64,000 bases of DNA from Variovorax fucosicus (GTDB taxonomy: Bacteria; Pseudomonadota; Gammaproteobacteria; Burkholderiales; Burkholderiaceae_C). The notes beneath the pieces were generated by a model that saw only the letters and a program-made list of their open reading frames with translations, did no database searches and was not told the DNA's origin. Position 1 is the first letter of the stretch, and each line of letters opens with the position of its first letter. The stretch covers positions 1,240,001 to 1,304,000 of the forward strand of contig NZ_JASZYU010000001.1 in NCBI RefSeq assembly GCF_030316825.1, read 5' to 3'. Both the position numbers and the translations under genes were made by a program. Positions 52,982 through 61,824 of this stretch are shown here, one piece after another.

Positions 52982-53353
52982 ATGACGATGAAGAAATGGG
53001 GCGACGGCAGCCGCCTGGTGTATTCCACCGAAACCGGCAGAGTCTGCCCTGATTGCGGCCAGCCGGTGGCGGCCTGCACCTGCAAACTGAACAAGACTGC
53101 CGCGCCCGCGACTGACGGCATTGTGCGGGTGTCGCTGGAAACCAAGGGCCGCAAAGGCAAGGGCGTGACCGTGGTCAAAGGCGTGGCGCTCGATCCGGCG
53201 GCGCTCGCGCTGCTCGGCAAGCAGCTCAAGGCGAGCTGCGGATCGGGCGGCACGACGAAAGACGACGTGATCGAAATCCAGGGCGACCACCGCGACACCG
53301 TGATCGCGGCGCTGCAGAAGCAGGGCATGACCGTCAAGCGCGCGGGAGGCTGA
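52982..53353 (+). CDS. SUI1/eIF1-like translation factor (YciH family)
   Basis: 123 residues. Cysteines C22, C25, C32 and C34 form a small N-terminal zinc-knuckle-like cluster (CPDC...CTC). The SUI1 domain follows with VRVSLETKGRKGKGVTVVKG, LKASCGSGGTTKDDVIEIQGDHRD and a final KQGMTVKRAG. Bacterial YciH monitors start-codon selection in stress or initiation. ATG 52982 is preferred because AAGGG sits five bases upstream; ATGs at 52979 and 52988 are alternatives. DUF3820 follows after seven bases. Confidence 0.92.
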   Translation: MTMKKWGDGSRLVYSTETGRVCPDCGQPVAACTCKLNKTAAPATDGIVRVSLETKGRKGKGVTVVKGVALDPAALALLGKQLKASCGSGGTTKDDVIEIQGDHRDTVIAALQKQGMTVKRAGG

Positions 53354-53360
53354 GCACGCG

Positions 53361-53573
53361 ATGAATCCCGAAGACCTCGACAAGCTCGTCTCGATGCCGA
53401 TGCCCTTCGGCAAGCACAAGGGCACCGTGATCGCCGACCTGCCTGCCAACTACCTCGGCTGGTTCGCGCGCGAGGGCTTCCCCAAGGGCGAAATCGGCCG
53501 CCTGCTGCAGCTGATGCACGAGATCGACCACAACGGGCTGAAGGGGCTGCTGGCGCCGTTGCGCCGGCGCTGA
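53361..53573 (+). CDS. DUF3820 family small protein
   Basis: 70 residues. MPFGKHKGTVIADLP followed by YLGWFAREGFPKGEIGRLLQLMHEI is the signature of DUF3820 (PF12843-like). The family is small, cytoplasmic and of unproven function; some members resemble the N-terminus of exonuclease-associated domains. It lies seven bases after the SUI1 gene and is convergent with the lipoprotein gene. Confidence 0.85.
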   Translation: MNPEDLDKLVSMPMPFGKHKGTVIADLPANYLGWFAREGFPKGEIGRLLQLMHEIDHNGLKGLLAPLRRR

Positions 53574-53575
53574 CC

Positions 53576-54052
53576 CTACTTCGGCGCCGGCTCGAAATGC
53601 AGCGTGGCCCGCCGCTGTTGCGCCGCAGCCGCGAGCCCGGGCAGGTCGGCGCGCTGGCCGATGAAGGCGATGCGCAGGTACGGCACCTCGACCGGCACCA
53701 CGCGCAGGGCGCGGATCAGCACCTGGGCGGTGAGCGCGCTGTCCGGGCCGCCGACGGCCAGGTTGAGCGGCTCGCGCGATCCGCGCGCCATCACCTGAGC
53801 CAGGTCGGTCACCATCGGCGACGAGGCCGCGGCGAGCGCGACCGTCGCCTCGGGCGACAACGGCGCCGTGCCGTCGGCCGGCTTGGGTGCAGCCGGCACC
53901 CACACGGTCAGCATCTGGTCGCCCATCTGCATTTCGGGGCCGAGCGATTCGTAGGCGAGCTGGCTCACCAGTTCGGGCGTCATCTGCGGCGCGGCGCAGG
54001 CCGCGAGCAGTGCAGCGCCCAGCACCACCAGTGCCTTGCGGATCGCGCTCAT
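53576..54052 (-). CDS. Small lipoprotein of unknown function
   Basis: 158 residues. A signal peptide with the lipobox LLAAC (cysteine near residue 19) indicates a lipoprotein. The mature part has no recognised domain; it contains [18 protein letters not shown] and a C-terminal region with [23 protein letters not shown]. The ATG overlaps the stop of the dadA-like gene in ATGA, so it is co-expressed with D-amino acid dehydrogenase, although a direct link to that enzyme is not evident. Confidence 0.75.
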   Translation of the reverse strand: MSAIRKALVVLGAALLAACAAPQMTPELVSQLAYESLGPEMQMGDQMLTVWVPAAPKPADGTAPLSPEATVALAAASSPMVTDLAQVMARGSREPLNLAVGGPDSALTAQVLIRALRVVPVEVPYLRIAFIGQRADLPGLAAAAQQRRATLHFEPAPK

Positions 54053-55314
54053 CGGTAAGCCCCCGGGTAGCGATCGACCGTCAGACCCTTGAGGTCGATG
54101 CCAGGCTTGCGGCCCGAGATCACGTCGGCCATCACGCGGCCGGTGCCGGCAGCCATCGTCCAGCCGAGCGTGCCGTGGCCGGTGGCGAGGTACAGGTTGG
54201 GCAGCCGCGTGCCGCCGACCACGGGCGTGCCGTCGGGCGTCATCGGGCGCAGGCCGCACCAGAACTCGGCGCGCTTGACATCGCCGCCGCGCGGGAACAG
54301 GTCGGTCACCACGTGCTCCAGCGTGTGGCGGCGCGCATCGTGCAGCTTCAGGGTGTAGCCGGCCAGCTCGGCCGTGCCGCCGACGCGGATGCGGTCGCCC
54401 AGGCGGGTGACAGCAACCTTGTGCGATTCGTCCATCACGGTCGATTCAGGTGCGCCCACGGCATCGGTGATGGGCACGGTGATCGAGTAGCCCTTGACCG
54501 GGTAGACCGGAATGCGGATGCCGATCGGCTCGAGCAGCAACGGCGAATAGCTGCCGAGCGCGACAAGGTAGGCGTCGGCCTTGAGCGTGCCGGCATCGGT
54601 GACCACGCCGTCGATCTGCTGGCCGGCGAGCTTGAGCCGCTGGATGCGCGTGCCGTAGCGGAACTGCACGCCCTGCCGCACCGCCATGGCGGCCAGGCGC
54701 TGGGTGAACTTGAAGCAGTCGCCGGTTTCATCGCCCGGCAACAGCAGGCCGCCGACGAACTTGTCACGCACGGCCGCGAGCGCGGGTTCGTGGCGGATGC
54801 AGCCGTCGCGGTCGAGCAGCTCGAAGCCGACGCCGTAGCGCTTCAGGATGGCGATGTCGGCCGCGGTGCCGTCGAACTGGGCCTGGGTGCGAAAGAGCTG
54901 CAGCGTGCCCTGCATACGCTGGTCGTACTCGATGCCGGTTTGCGCGCGCAGCTCTTTCAGGCAATCGCGGCTGTACTCGGCGAGACGCACCATGCGGCCC
55001 TTGTTGATTTCGTAGCGGGCCGCGGTGCAGTTGCGCAGCATCGACAAACCCCAGCGCACCATGCCCAGGTCGAGATGCGGGCGCACCACCAGCGGCCGGT
55101 GCTGCATCAGCAGCCACTTGATCGCCTTGATCGGCACGCCGGGGCCGGCCCAGGGCGCCGAATAGCCCGGCGAGACTTCGCCCGCGTTGCCATAGCTGGT
55201 TTCCAGCGCGGCCGCCGGCTGCCGGTCGACCACCGTGACCTCGTGGCCCGCCACTGCAAGCTGGTAGGCCGCCGTCACGCCGATCACGCCACTGCCGAGA
55301 ACAAGAACCTTCAT
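54049..55314 (-). CDS. dadA: D-amino acid dehydrogenase small subunit
   Basis: 421 residues. The N-terminal FAD loop is [39 protein letters not shown] and [14 protein letters not shown] are typical of DadA, and [36 protein letters not shown] closes the FAD domain. The enzyme oxidises D-alanine and other D-amino acids to keto acids and ammonia, feeding the respiratory chain. Start: ATG of MKVLVLGSG; the frame stays open far upstream but the longer form has no homologous sequence. Downstream it is coupled to a lipoprotein gene. Confidence 0.93.
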   Translation of the reverse strand: MKVLVLGSGVIGVTAAYQLAVAGHEVTVVDRQPAAALETSYGNAGEVSPGYSAPWAGPGVPIKAIKWLLMQHRPLVVRPHLDLGMVRWGLSMLRNCTAARYEINKGRMVRLAEYSRDCLKELRAQTGIEYDQRMQGTLQLFRTQAQFDGTAADIAILKRYGVGFELLDRDGCIRHEPALAAVRDKFVGGLLLPGDETGDCFKFTQRLAAMAVRQGVQFRYGTRIQRLKLAGQQIDGVVTDAGTLKADAYLVALGSYSPLLLEPIGIRIPVYPVKGYSITVPITDAVGAPESTVMDESHKVAVTRLGDRIRVGGTAELAGYTLKLHDARRHTLEHVVTDLFPRGGDVKRAEFWCGLRPMTPDGTPVVGGTRLPNLYLATGHGTLGWTMAAGTGRVMADVISGRKPGIDLKGLTVDRYPGAYR

Positions 55315-55378
55315 CACGAACCTCGCAATGCCCTCGCGGGCGCTGCCGGGCAGTGTACGGGCACACTTCGGCCTGGTT

Positions 55379-56077
55379 TCAGGCCAGGCCGAACAGCTCC
55401 GGCATTTCGCGCTGTGCCTTCGGCGTGAGGCTGAGCGCCCGGCCGTCGAGCGCCTGCCGGGCCCAGCCGCGGCGCAGCGCCAACTGCAGGCAGGCCGCGC
55501 CGAGCGCGCCGCCCAGGTGCGGCCGGCGCTCGCTCCAGTCCAGGCACGGGCAGGCGAAGCGGCGGCGCATGGCGCGCGCCGCGGCGACATCGAGCCCCAG
55601 GCTCTCGAGCGCGAACGCGCCCTCGGCCGTGAGTTCGTAAGAGCCGCTCGCCAACCCGCTGAGCCAGCCCTGCGCATGCAACTGGTCGTGCAACGCGACG
55701 CCGGCCGCGCCGGCCATGTGGTCGTAGCAGGTGCGGGCGGCACGCAGCCGGTTCGGCGTGCTCGGGCGAAACGCGCTGCGCCCTGCGCCGGCAACCACCA
55801 GCAGGCCTTCGAGCGCGGCCGCGACATCGCTGCCGCCCAGACGGAAGTAGCGGTGCTTGCCCTGCGCCACCGACTCGACCAGCTTCTGATCGCGCAGCCG
55901 CGCCAGGTGCACGCTGGCGGTCGAAGCGGCCACGCCGCCGACGGCGGCCAGCTCGGTCGCGGTGCGGGCGTGGCCGTCCATCAGGCAGCACAGCATGCGC
56001 GCGCGCGCCGGCTCGGCGATGGCCGCGGCGATGCGGGCCAGGTGGTGCTCGGTTTCGTCCTGCGGTTCAGCATCCAT
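55379..56077 (-). CDS. ArsR-family winged-helix transcriptional regulator
   Basis: 232 residues. The N-terminal 95 residues form an ArsR/HTH_5 domain: [49 protein letters not shown] and [19 protein letters not shown]. The C-terminal half has two cysteines ([10 protein letters not shown]) that could bind a metal or be redox-active. Start: ATG of [12 protein letters not shown]. It is divergent from a cytochrome P450 gene only 51 bases away, which may be its target. Confidence 0.82.
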   Translation of the reverse strand: MDAEPQDETEHHLARIAAAIAEPARARMLCCLMDGHARTATELAAVGGVAASTASVHLARLRDQKLVESVAQGKHRYFRLGGSDVAAALEGLLVVAGAGRSAFRPSTPNRLRAARTCYDHMAGAAGVALHDQLHAQGWLSGLASGSYELTAEGAFALESLGLDVAAARAMRRRFACPCLDWSERRPHLGGALGAACLQLALRRGWARQALDGRALSLTPKAQREMPELFGLA

Positions 56078-56128
56078 GCTTCGATGGTAGACGAAGTGTG
56101 CAATGTCCGGAAGCTGCAGAATCGCGCC

Positions 56129-57289
56129 ATGAACCCCGCAGACATCCCGCCCGACCCGGTCGCCGCCGTCACGCATGCCGACCCTTATCCCTACTACGCC
56201 AGCCTGCGTGCCGGCCCGCCGCTCGCGTTCCATCCCGCGCTGAAGCTGTGGGTGGCGAGCCGCGCCGACGTGGTCGCGCAAGTGCTCGCGCACCCGGCCT
56301 TGCGCGTGCGGCCGCCGGCCGAACCGGTGCCGCGCGCCATCGCAGGTGCACCGGCCGGCGAGATTTTCGCGCGCCTGGTGCGCATGAACGACGGGCCGCT
56401 GCATGCGTTGCACCGGCCGGTGCTGCAACGCGCACTGGCCGGGCTCGACCTTCAGGCGGCACACGCCGACGCGCTGCGGGTGGCTCGACGGCTGCCATCG
56501 ATACCGCTCAACGAGCAGATGTTCGCCATGCCCCTGTGCGCGCTGGCGCAGCTGCTCGGCTTCGCGGACGAAGACCAGGCGGGCATCGTGATGGAAGTGC
56601 GCGCCTTCGTCGCCTGCCTGTCACCGTTGTCCACAGCCGCACAGCTCGATGCGGCCAGTGCCGCGGCGTCGGCATTGCGCGCACGCTTCGGCGCGCTGCT
56701 GGCACCCGGGCGCGCGCCCCCCGACAGCCTGCTTTCGGCCGTGCATGCGCAAGCCCGTGCCAGCGGCGAGACCGACGCCGACACGCTGCTGGCCAACCTG
56801 GTCGGCCTGTTCTCGCAAACCTGCGACGGCACGGCCGGGCTGATCGGCCAGGGCGTGGTGGCGCTGGCGCGCGAACCCGGTCTGCAGGATGCAGTGCGTG
56901 CGCGCCCGGACGGCTTCGCGCTGCTGGCGCAAGAGGCCGCACGGCACGATGCGTCGGTGCAGAACACGCGCCGTTTTGCGGCCGAGGCATGCAACGTGGC
57001 CGGCGTCGATCTGCAAGCGGGCGACGCAATCCTGCTGGTGCTGGCCGCCGCGAACCGCGATGCCGCACTGAACCCCACGCCCGACGCGTTCCGGCTCGAC
57101 CGGGCCGAGCGGCGCACGCTGGGCTTCGGGCATGGCCCGCATGGCTGTCCGGGCCAGGCACTGGCGCTGGTGCTGGCGGCTGCGGGCCTGCAGGTGCTGG
57201 ACGAACAGGGGCTCGACACGACGGCCATCGCGCGCATCGGCTGGGGCTATCACGCGTCGGTCAACGGCCGCATGCCCCGCTTCGGCTAG
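56129..57289 (+). CDS. Cytochrome P450 (short form)
   Basis: 386 residues, close to the lower end of bacterial P450 length. The heme-binding loop is FGHGPHGCPGQALAL with the proximal cysteine at about residue 345. QEAAR gives the ExxR motif. The I-helix region reads LFSQTCDGTAGLIG, a variant of the usual AGxDT. It should hydroxylate a small hydrophobic molecule; no redox partner is adjacent. The ATG of MNPADIPPDP was chosen; it sits 51 bases from the divergent ArsR gene. Its stop overlaps the convergent gene at 57286 by four bases. Confidence 0.85.
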   Translation: MNPADIPPDPVAAVTHADPYPYYASLRAGPPLAFHPALKLWVASRADVVAQVLAHPALRVRPPAEPVPRAIAGAPAGEIFARLVRMNDGPLHALHRPVLQRALAGLDLQAAHADALRVARRLPSIPLNEQMFAMPLCALAQLLGFADEDQAGIVMEVRAFVACLSPLSTAAQLDAASAAASALRARFGALLAPGRAPPDSLLSAVHAQARASGETDADTLLANLVGLFSQTCDGTAGLIGQGVVALAREPGLQDAVRARPDGFALLAQEAARHDASVQNTRRFAAEACNVAGVDLQAGDAILLVLAAANRDAALNPTPDAFRLDRAERRTLGFGHGPHGCPGQALALVLAAAGLQVLDEQGLDTTAIARIGWGYHASVNGRMPRFG

Positions 57290-58200
57290 CGCCAGCGCAA
57301 CGGCAGCGCGCCGCGAAGACGCTGCATCTGCGTCACCCGCATCTGCAGCAGGCGCTGCGCACCCTCGGAGGCAGCCAGCGCTGCACTGTCCTCTTCGATC
57401 CGCACCTCGACCGCGAGGTACAGCAGGTCGCCGCGCACCGGATCGATGAAGACCAGCCCGGCGCGCGGGTTCAGCAGCAGGTTGCCGAGCGTGTTGAAGA
57501 AGAAGTTGCCAATGAAGTCGGGCACGGTGAGCGAGTGCGCGTCGTTCACACGCACGAAGCCGGCCGGGCCGCCACGGTGCGACACATCGACACCCTGCGC
57601 GCGCACCTTGTCCTGCGCAACCGAAGCGGGGTGTGCGGTCGCGATGAAGAACGTGTCGGCCTGCGCGATGAAGCGCATCGCCTCGGCATCGAGCGCGTCC
57701 GAGCGCTCCATCAGCGCTGCCGCTGGCCGCGCCCGCGGCGCGAACTCGGCCTTGCGCGGCTGGATGTACTTGGGGCAATTGCCGAAACTCTGCGTCACGT
57801 GCACCGAGAAGCCCGCTGCATCGACGCGCCCGACCACGCCGTTGGCCCGGTTGCGGCGGCGCGTGTGCGGCTCGATGCCGAGCAGGCCGACGGCTGCGCC
57901 AGGCACCAGCCCGGCCTGCACCGGATCGGGCGCGAACGGCAGCGCCGCGATATCGAGCCGTGTGTCGTCGGGTGACTGCACGAACCCCGGCGCCGCCGCC
58001 AGCACAGAAGCCCAGGGCTGGCCCTGCGCGTCGACCAGGCCCAGCACGAGAAAGGGCAGCTGTCCGAAGAAGCTGCGGTGCTGATCCGGCATGTGCACCC
58101 GGATCACGCGCGGCCCGATCTCCGCCAGCCGATCGCGCACGCCGGCGCGCGCCTGCATGCGCTGCTCGCCCTCATGGAACGCCGCCGCAGCGGCGGTCAT
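57286..58200 (-). CDS. Pyridoxamine 5'-phosphate oxidase-related FMN-binding protein
   Basis: 304 residues, split-barrel flavin protein fold. RSFFGQLPFLVLGLVDAQGQPWASVL and FSVHVTQSFGNCPKYIQPR are characteristic of the family near PF01243/COG3576. The second half has DTFFIATAHPA, GGPAGFVRVND and FFFNTLGNLLLNPRAGLVFID. Members are predicted oxidoreductases of unknown substrate. The start overlaps the stop of the glutathione S-transferase gene (ATGA), so the two form one transcript that is convergent with the P450. Confidence 0.85.
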   Translation of the reverse strand: MTAAAAAFHEGEQRMQARAGVRDRLAEIGPRVIRVHMPDQHRSFFGQLPFLVLGLVDAQGQPWASVLAAAPGFVQSPDDTRLDIAALPFAPDPVQAGLVPGAAVGLLGIEPHTRRRNRANGVVGRVDAAGFSVHVTQSFGNCPKYIQPRKAEFAPRARPAAALMERSDALDAEAMRFIAQADTFFIATAHPASVAQDKVRAQGVDVSHRGGPAGFVRVNDAHSLTVPDFIGNFFFNTLGNLLLNPRAGLVFIDPVRGDLLYLAVEVRIEEDSAALAASEGAQRLLQMRVTQMQRLRGALPLRWR

Positions 58201-58835
58201 GCGGCCACCAGTCCGATCGCCGAGCGCGGCATCGGCACGAAACCGGGCAGCGCCTCGATACGCGCCAGCCAGCCGCGCAGCCGCGGGTAGTCGTCGAGCG
58301 ACACCCTGCCCTCGGGTGCATGGGCCACGTAGCTGTAGTTGGCAATGTCGGCCAGCGTCGCGGCCGGGCCGGCCAGGTAGCCGGTGGCGGCGAGTTCGGT
58401 TTCCATCACCTTCAGCAGGTTGTGCGAGCGCGCGATCAGCTCGGCGGGGTCGGCCTTCCGGCCGAACAGCTGCACCACGCGCGCCGCCGCGGGGCCGCCT
58501 GCGAGCGGGCCGGCAGCGGCCGAGAGCCAGCGCTGCACTCGCGCGGCGCCAACCGGATCGCGCGGCAGCCAGCGCGCCGGGTCGGGCGCATAGCGTTCGT
58601 TGAGGTACACCAGGATCGCGTTCGAGTCGGCCAGCGTGACGTCGCCGTCCTCGATCACCGGCACCTGGCCGAAGGCGTTGCGCTGCAGGAATTCGGGCGT
58701 GCGCTGGACACCTTGGGTCAGGTCGATCTCGATCGTCTCGAACGGCAGGCCGAGCAGCGACAGGAACAGCGCGACCCGGTGCGAGTGGCCGGAAAGCGCA
58801 AAGCCGTAGAGGCGGATGGGTCGAGTGGGGGTCAT
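58197..58835 (-). CDS. Glutathione S-transferase
   Basis: 212 residues. The N-terminal thioredoxin-like domain shows IRLYGFALSGHSHRVALFLSLL and FLQRNAFGQVPVIEDGDVTLADSNAILVYLNERYAP; the catalytic serine is probably in the GHSH loop. The C-terminal helical domain has the usual GPAATLADIANYSYV N-capping segment. It conjugates glutathione to electrophiles. Start: ATG of MTPTRPIRLYG, preferred over one ten codons upstream. Divergent from a LysR regulator gene. Confidence 0.9.
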   Translation of the reverse strand: MTPTRPIRLYGFALSGHSHRVALFLSLLGLPFETIEIDLTQGVQRTPEFLQRNAFGQVPVIEDGDVTLADSNAILVYLNERYAPDPARWLPRDPVGAARVQRWLSAAAGPLAGGPAAARVVQLFGRKADPAELIARSHNLLKVMETELAATGYLAGPAATLADIANYSYVAHAPEGRVSLDDYPRLRGWLARIEALPGFVPMPRSAIGLVAA

Positions 58836-58939
58836 CGTGGGCTCTCGGTGAAGTGATGGACCCATTCTTCTTTCTTTCGCCCTCTGGAGGAATCATGCAG
58901 AACGCACAGGACTGCTGCGATTTCCGGTTTAATCCGCCC

Positions 58940-59830
58940 ATGGATCGCCTCAAAGCCATGCAGACCTTCGTGCAGATCGCCGACCAGGGCAGCCTCACCG
59001 GTGCGGCCCGCGCGCTCGACAGCTCCCTGCCCGCCGTGGTGCGCTCGCTCGCCGCGCTCGAGGCGCACCTGGGCGTACGGCTGTTCCACCGCACCACGCG
59101 CCGCAATGCGCTGACCGAGGAAGGCCGTCACTATCTGCAGAGCGCGCGCGACGTGCTGGCCGCGGCCGATGCAGCCGATTTCGCGCTCAAGGCCGAATCG
59201 CGCGAACTCGCAGGCCAGCTCACCATCACCGCGCCGGTGCTGTTCGGCCACATGTACGTGGCGCCGGCCATCACGCGCTTCATGCAGCGCCACGACAAGG
59301 TGCGCTGCACCGTGCTGCTGCACGACCGCAAGGTCGATCTGCTGGAGGAAGGCGTCGACGTGGGCATCCGCATCAGCCCGCTGGACGACTCGTCGATGGT
59401 GGCGCAGCAACTGGGCACTATCCGCAGCCTGGTGGTGGCGAGCCCGGACTTTCTGCGCCGCAACGGCGAGCCGCGCCATCCGCGCGACCTGGCGCATGCG
59501 CCCTGTGTGCGCGGGCGCGTCGACGGGCCGTCGCAATGGACCTTCCATGAGGGCACCCGGGTGCATACCGTGCCGGTCGACGGCCGCCTCGCCTTCAACC
59601 ACATCGCGCCCGCCATCGAGGCCTGCGCGGCCGGCATGGGCTATGGCCGCTTCTTCTCGTACCAGGTGCTGCCGCACATTGCACAGGGCCGGCTGCAGAT
59701 CGTGCTGCCCGACTTCGAATCGCCCTCGCGGCCGGTGAGCGTGATCTACCCGCATGCGCGCCTGATGCCGGCGCGCACCCGCGCCTTCGTCGACTGGATG
59801 AAGCAGGAGTTCAGCGGGTTCGCACTGTGA
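58940..59830 (+). CDS. LysR-family transcriptional regulator
   Basis: 296 residues. The N-terminal helix-turn-helix (about 3-62) is MDRLKAMQTFVQIADQGSLT followed by AARALDSSLPAVVRSLAALE; the C-terminal effector domain starts near 90 with LTITAPVLFGHMYVAPAITRF. It is divergent from the GST/FMN-protein pair and probably regulates it. The ATG at 58940 gives the normal LysR start, but an in-frame ATG at 58895 has a strong GGAGG four bases upstream and would add 15 residues, so the true start is uncertain. Confidence 0.9.
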   Translation: MDRLKAMQTFVQIADQGSLTGAARALDSSLPAVVRSLAALEAHLGVRLFHRTTRRNALTEEGRHYLQSARDVLAAADAADFALKAESRELAGQLTITAPVLFGHMYVAPAITRFMQRHDKVRCTVLLHDRKVDLLEEGVDVGIRISPLDDSSMVAQQLGTIRSLVVASPDFLRRNGEPRHPRDLAHAPCVRGRVDGPSQWTFHEGTRVHTVPVDGRLAFNHIAPAIEACAAGMGYGRFFSYQVLPHIAQGRLQIVLPDFESPSRPVSVIYPHARLMPARTRAFVDWMKQEFSGFAL

Positions 59831-59845
59831 GAGCCGCCGGCCCGC

Positions 59846-60808
59846 GTGAATGACAATGCCCCGGTGACCTCCCCCTCGCTCTTCCACGCATCGAATCTCA
59901 GCAAGCGCTACGGCGACACCACCGTGGTCGACGACCTGTCGTTCGAGATCGTGCCTGGCGAGTGCCTGGGCGTGATCGGCCCGAACGGTGCCGGCAAGAC
60001 CACCACCATCCGCATGTGCCTCGGCCTGACGATGCCCGATGCGGGCCGGATCGCCTACCGCAACGGCGGCGCGCAGGAGCTCCAGATGCCGCGCGATGCG
60101 CTGGCCATCAAGGCGCAGCTCGGCGTGGTGACGCAGTTCGACACGCTCGACCCCGATTTCAGCTGCGCCGAGAACCTCGTGGTGTACGGCCGCTACTTCG
60201 GTTTTTCCAAGTCGCAGATCCTGCCGCGGGTGCCGAAGCTGCTGGAGTTCGCCGCGCTCTCGCACAAGGCCGATGCCAAGCCGGGCGAGCTGTCGGGCGG
60301 CATGCGGCGCCGGTTGTCGCTGGCGCGCGCGCTGGTGAACGACCCCAAGCTGCTGCTGCTCGACGAACCCACCACCGGCCTCGATCCGCAGGCGCGCCAC
60401 CTGATGTGGGAGCGCCTGCAGCTGCTGCTGCAACAGGGCAAGTCGATCCTGCTGACCACGCACTTCATGGACGAGGCCGAACGGCTGTGCTCGCGCCTCA
60501 TCGTGCTCGACCACGGCCGCAAGATCGCCGAAGGCAAGCCGCGCGACCTGATCGCGCAGCACCTCGAACCCGACGTGGTCGAGGTCTACGGCAACGGCGC
60601 GCTCGCCCTGGCCGAGCGGCCCGAGCTGAAGGCACTGGCCGCACGCGTCGAAGTGAGCGGCGAGACCGTGTTCTTCTACACGCAGGATGCGCGCGGGCTG
60701 CTGCAGGCGTTGACATCGCACCCGGGCCTGCGCACCTTCCACCGCCCGGCCAACCTGGAAGACCTGTTCCTCAAACTCACCGGGAGGCAGATTCGTGAAG
60801 ACGGCTAG
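59846..60808 (+). CDS. ABC transporter ATP-binding protein (NodI-like)
   Basis: 320 residues. Walker A is GPNGAGKTT at residues 45-53, the signature [15 protein letters not shown] and Walker [13 protein letters not shown] follow, and the DrrA/NodI-type C-terminus ends in [13 protein letters not shown]. With the permease gene downstream it forms an inner-membrane ABC-2 exporter, whose substrate (lipid-linked sugar, drug or polysaccharide) is unknown. A GTG at 59846 is chosen because it is the first in-frame start after the LysR stop; GTG 59864 is an alternative. Confidence 0.88.
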   Translation: MNDNAPVTSPSLFHASNLSKRYGDTTVVDDLSFEIVPGECLGVIGPNGAGKTTTIRMCLGLTMPDAGRIAYRNGGAQELQMPRDALAIKAQLGVVTQFDTLDPDFSCAENLVVYGRYFGFSKSQILPRVPKLLEFAALSHKADAKPGELSGGMRRRLSLARALVNDPKLLLLDEPTTGLDPQARHLMWERLQLLLQQGKSILLTTHFMDEAERLCSRLIVLDHGRKIAEGKPRDLIAQHLEPDVVEVYGNGALALAERPELKALAARVEVSGETVFFYTQDARGLLQALTSHPGLRTFHRPANLEDLFLKLTGRQIREDG

Positions 60809-60819
60809 GAATATGGCTC

Positions 60820-60910
60820 GCCCCCAGTCTGCGCGCACTTCGTGTCGCTTCGCCAACCCCCTTCCGGGGGCAATACCAGCGGCCGGGCAAAGCCCGTTCC
60901 GCGGTATTCC
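60820..60910 (+). repeat. Structured intergenic repeat, copy 3
   Basis: Lies between the stop of the ABC ATP-binding gene and the start of its permease gene, 11 bases from the stop and 9 bases before the ATG. Its sequence parallels copies 1 and 2. However, the outer stem reads AATACC...GGTATT instead of AACACC...GGTGTT, and the inner stem CGGGC-AAA-GCCCG instead of CCGGC...GCCGG. Both changes preserve pairing. Confidence 0.93.
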
Positions 60911-60919
60911 CCGAATGAA

Positions 60920-61726
60920 ATGACTTCCACAACACCGTCAATCTGGCGGCCACCATCACTTTCCATGCGCTGGTGGCCGGTGTTCCTGCGCAACCTGCTG
61001 GTGTGGCGCAAGCTCGCGATCCCGAGCCTGATCGGCAACATCGCCGAGCCGCTGATCTGGCTCGTGGCCTTCGGCTACGGCATGGGCGCGCTGGTCGGGC
61101 AAGTCGAGGTGAGCGGCACCAAGGTGCCCTACATCCTGTTCCTGGCGAGCGGCTCGATCTGCATGAGCGCGATGAACGCGGCGAGTTTCGAGGCGCTGTA
61201 TTCCGCCTTCTCGCGCATGCATGTGCAGAAGACCTGGGACGGCATCATGAACGCGCCGGTCGGCCTCGACGACGTGGTGCTGGCCGAGATGCTGTGGGCC
61301 GCGTTCAAGGCCATCTTCACCGTGACGGCGATCCTGTTCGTGATGCTGGCGCTTGGCATCAGCCACAGTCCGAAACTGGTGGTGGCCTGGGCCGTGCTGG
61401 TCGGCTCCGGCATCACGTTTTCGTCGATCGCGCTGATCTTCAACGCGCTGGCCAAGGGCTACGATTTCTTCACCTACTACTTCACGCTCTTCATGACGCC
61501 GATGATGTTTTTGAGCGGAGTGTTCTTTCCGCTCGAACAGTTGCCCGGCGTGGTGCGCGCCGTGGCCGCCTGGTTGCCGCTGGCCAACGCGGTGGCCTTG
61601 GTGCGGCCGCTGTTCATGGATCAATGGCCGACCGACTGGGTGCGCCACGCGGTGGTGCTGGTGGTGTATGCGGTGGTGGCGTTCTGGGTGGCGCTGGCGC
61701 TCACGCGCAAACGGTTCCGGACCTGA
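60920..61726 (+). CDS. ABC-2 transporter permease (NodJ-like)
   Basis: 268 residues with about six hydrophobic helices of the ABC-2 type. PLIWLVAFGYGMGALVG and TPMMFLSGVFFPLEQLPG are the usual helix-2 and helix-5 segments. It pairs with the ATPase encoded upstream. Start: ATG of MTSTTPSIW; the frame continues upstream through the repeat but codes nothing familiar. In the same transcription unit as the ATPase, with the repeat copy between them. Confidence 0.88.
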   Translation: MTSTTPSIWRPPSLSMRWWPVFLRNLLVWRKLAIPSLIGNIAEPLIWLVAFGYGMGALVGQVEVSGTKVPYILFLASGSICMSAMNAASFEALYSAFSRMHVQKTWDGIMNAPVGLDDVVLAEMLWAAFKAIFTVTAILFVMLALGISHSPKLVVAWAVLVGSGITFSSIALIFNALAKGYDFFTYYFTLFMTPMMFLSGVFFPLEQLPGVVRAVAAWLPLANAVALVRPLFMDQWPTDWVRHAVVLVVYAVVAFWVALALTRKRFRT

Positions 61727-61824
61727 GCGCGCCGCACCGGGGCGCGGTGTCCCGCGCGTGACCGTGCCGTGGGCCGGCGCTCTTAGACTGCGCCGGCGAC
61801 CCCCTCAAAAAGAAGGAGACAGAC

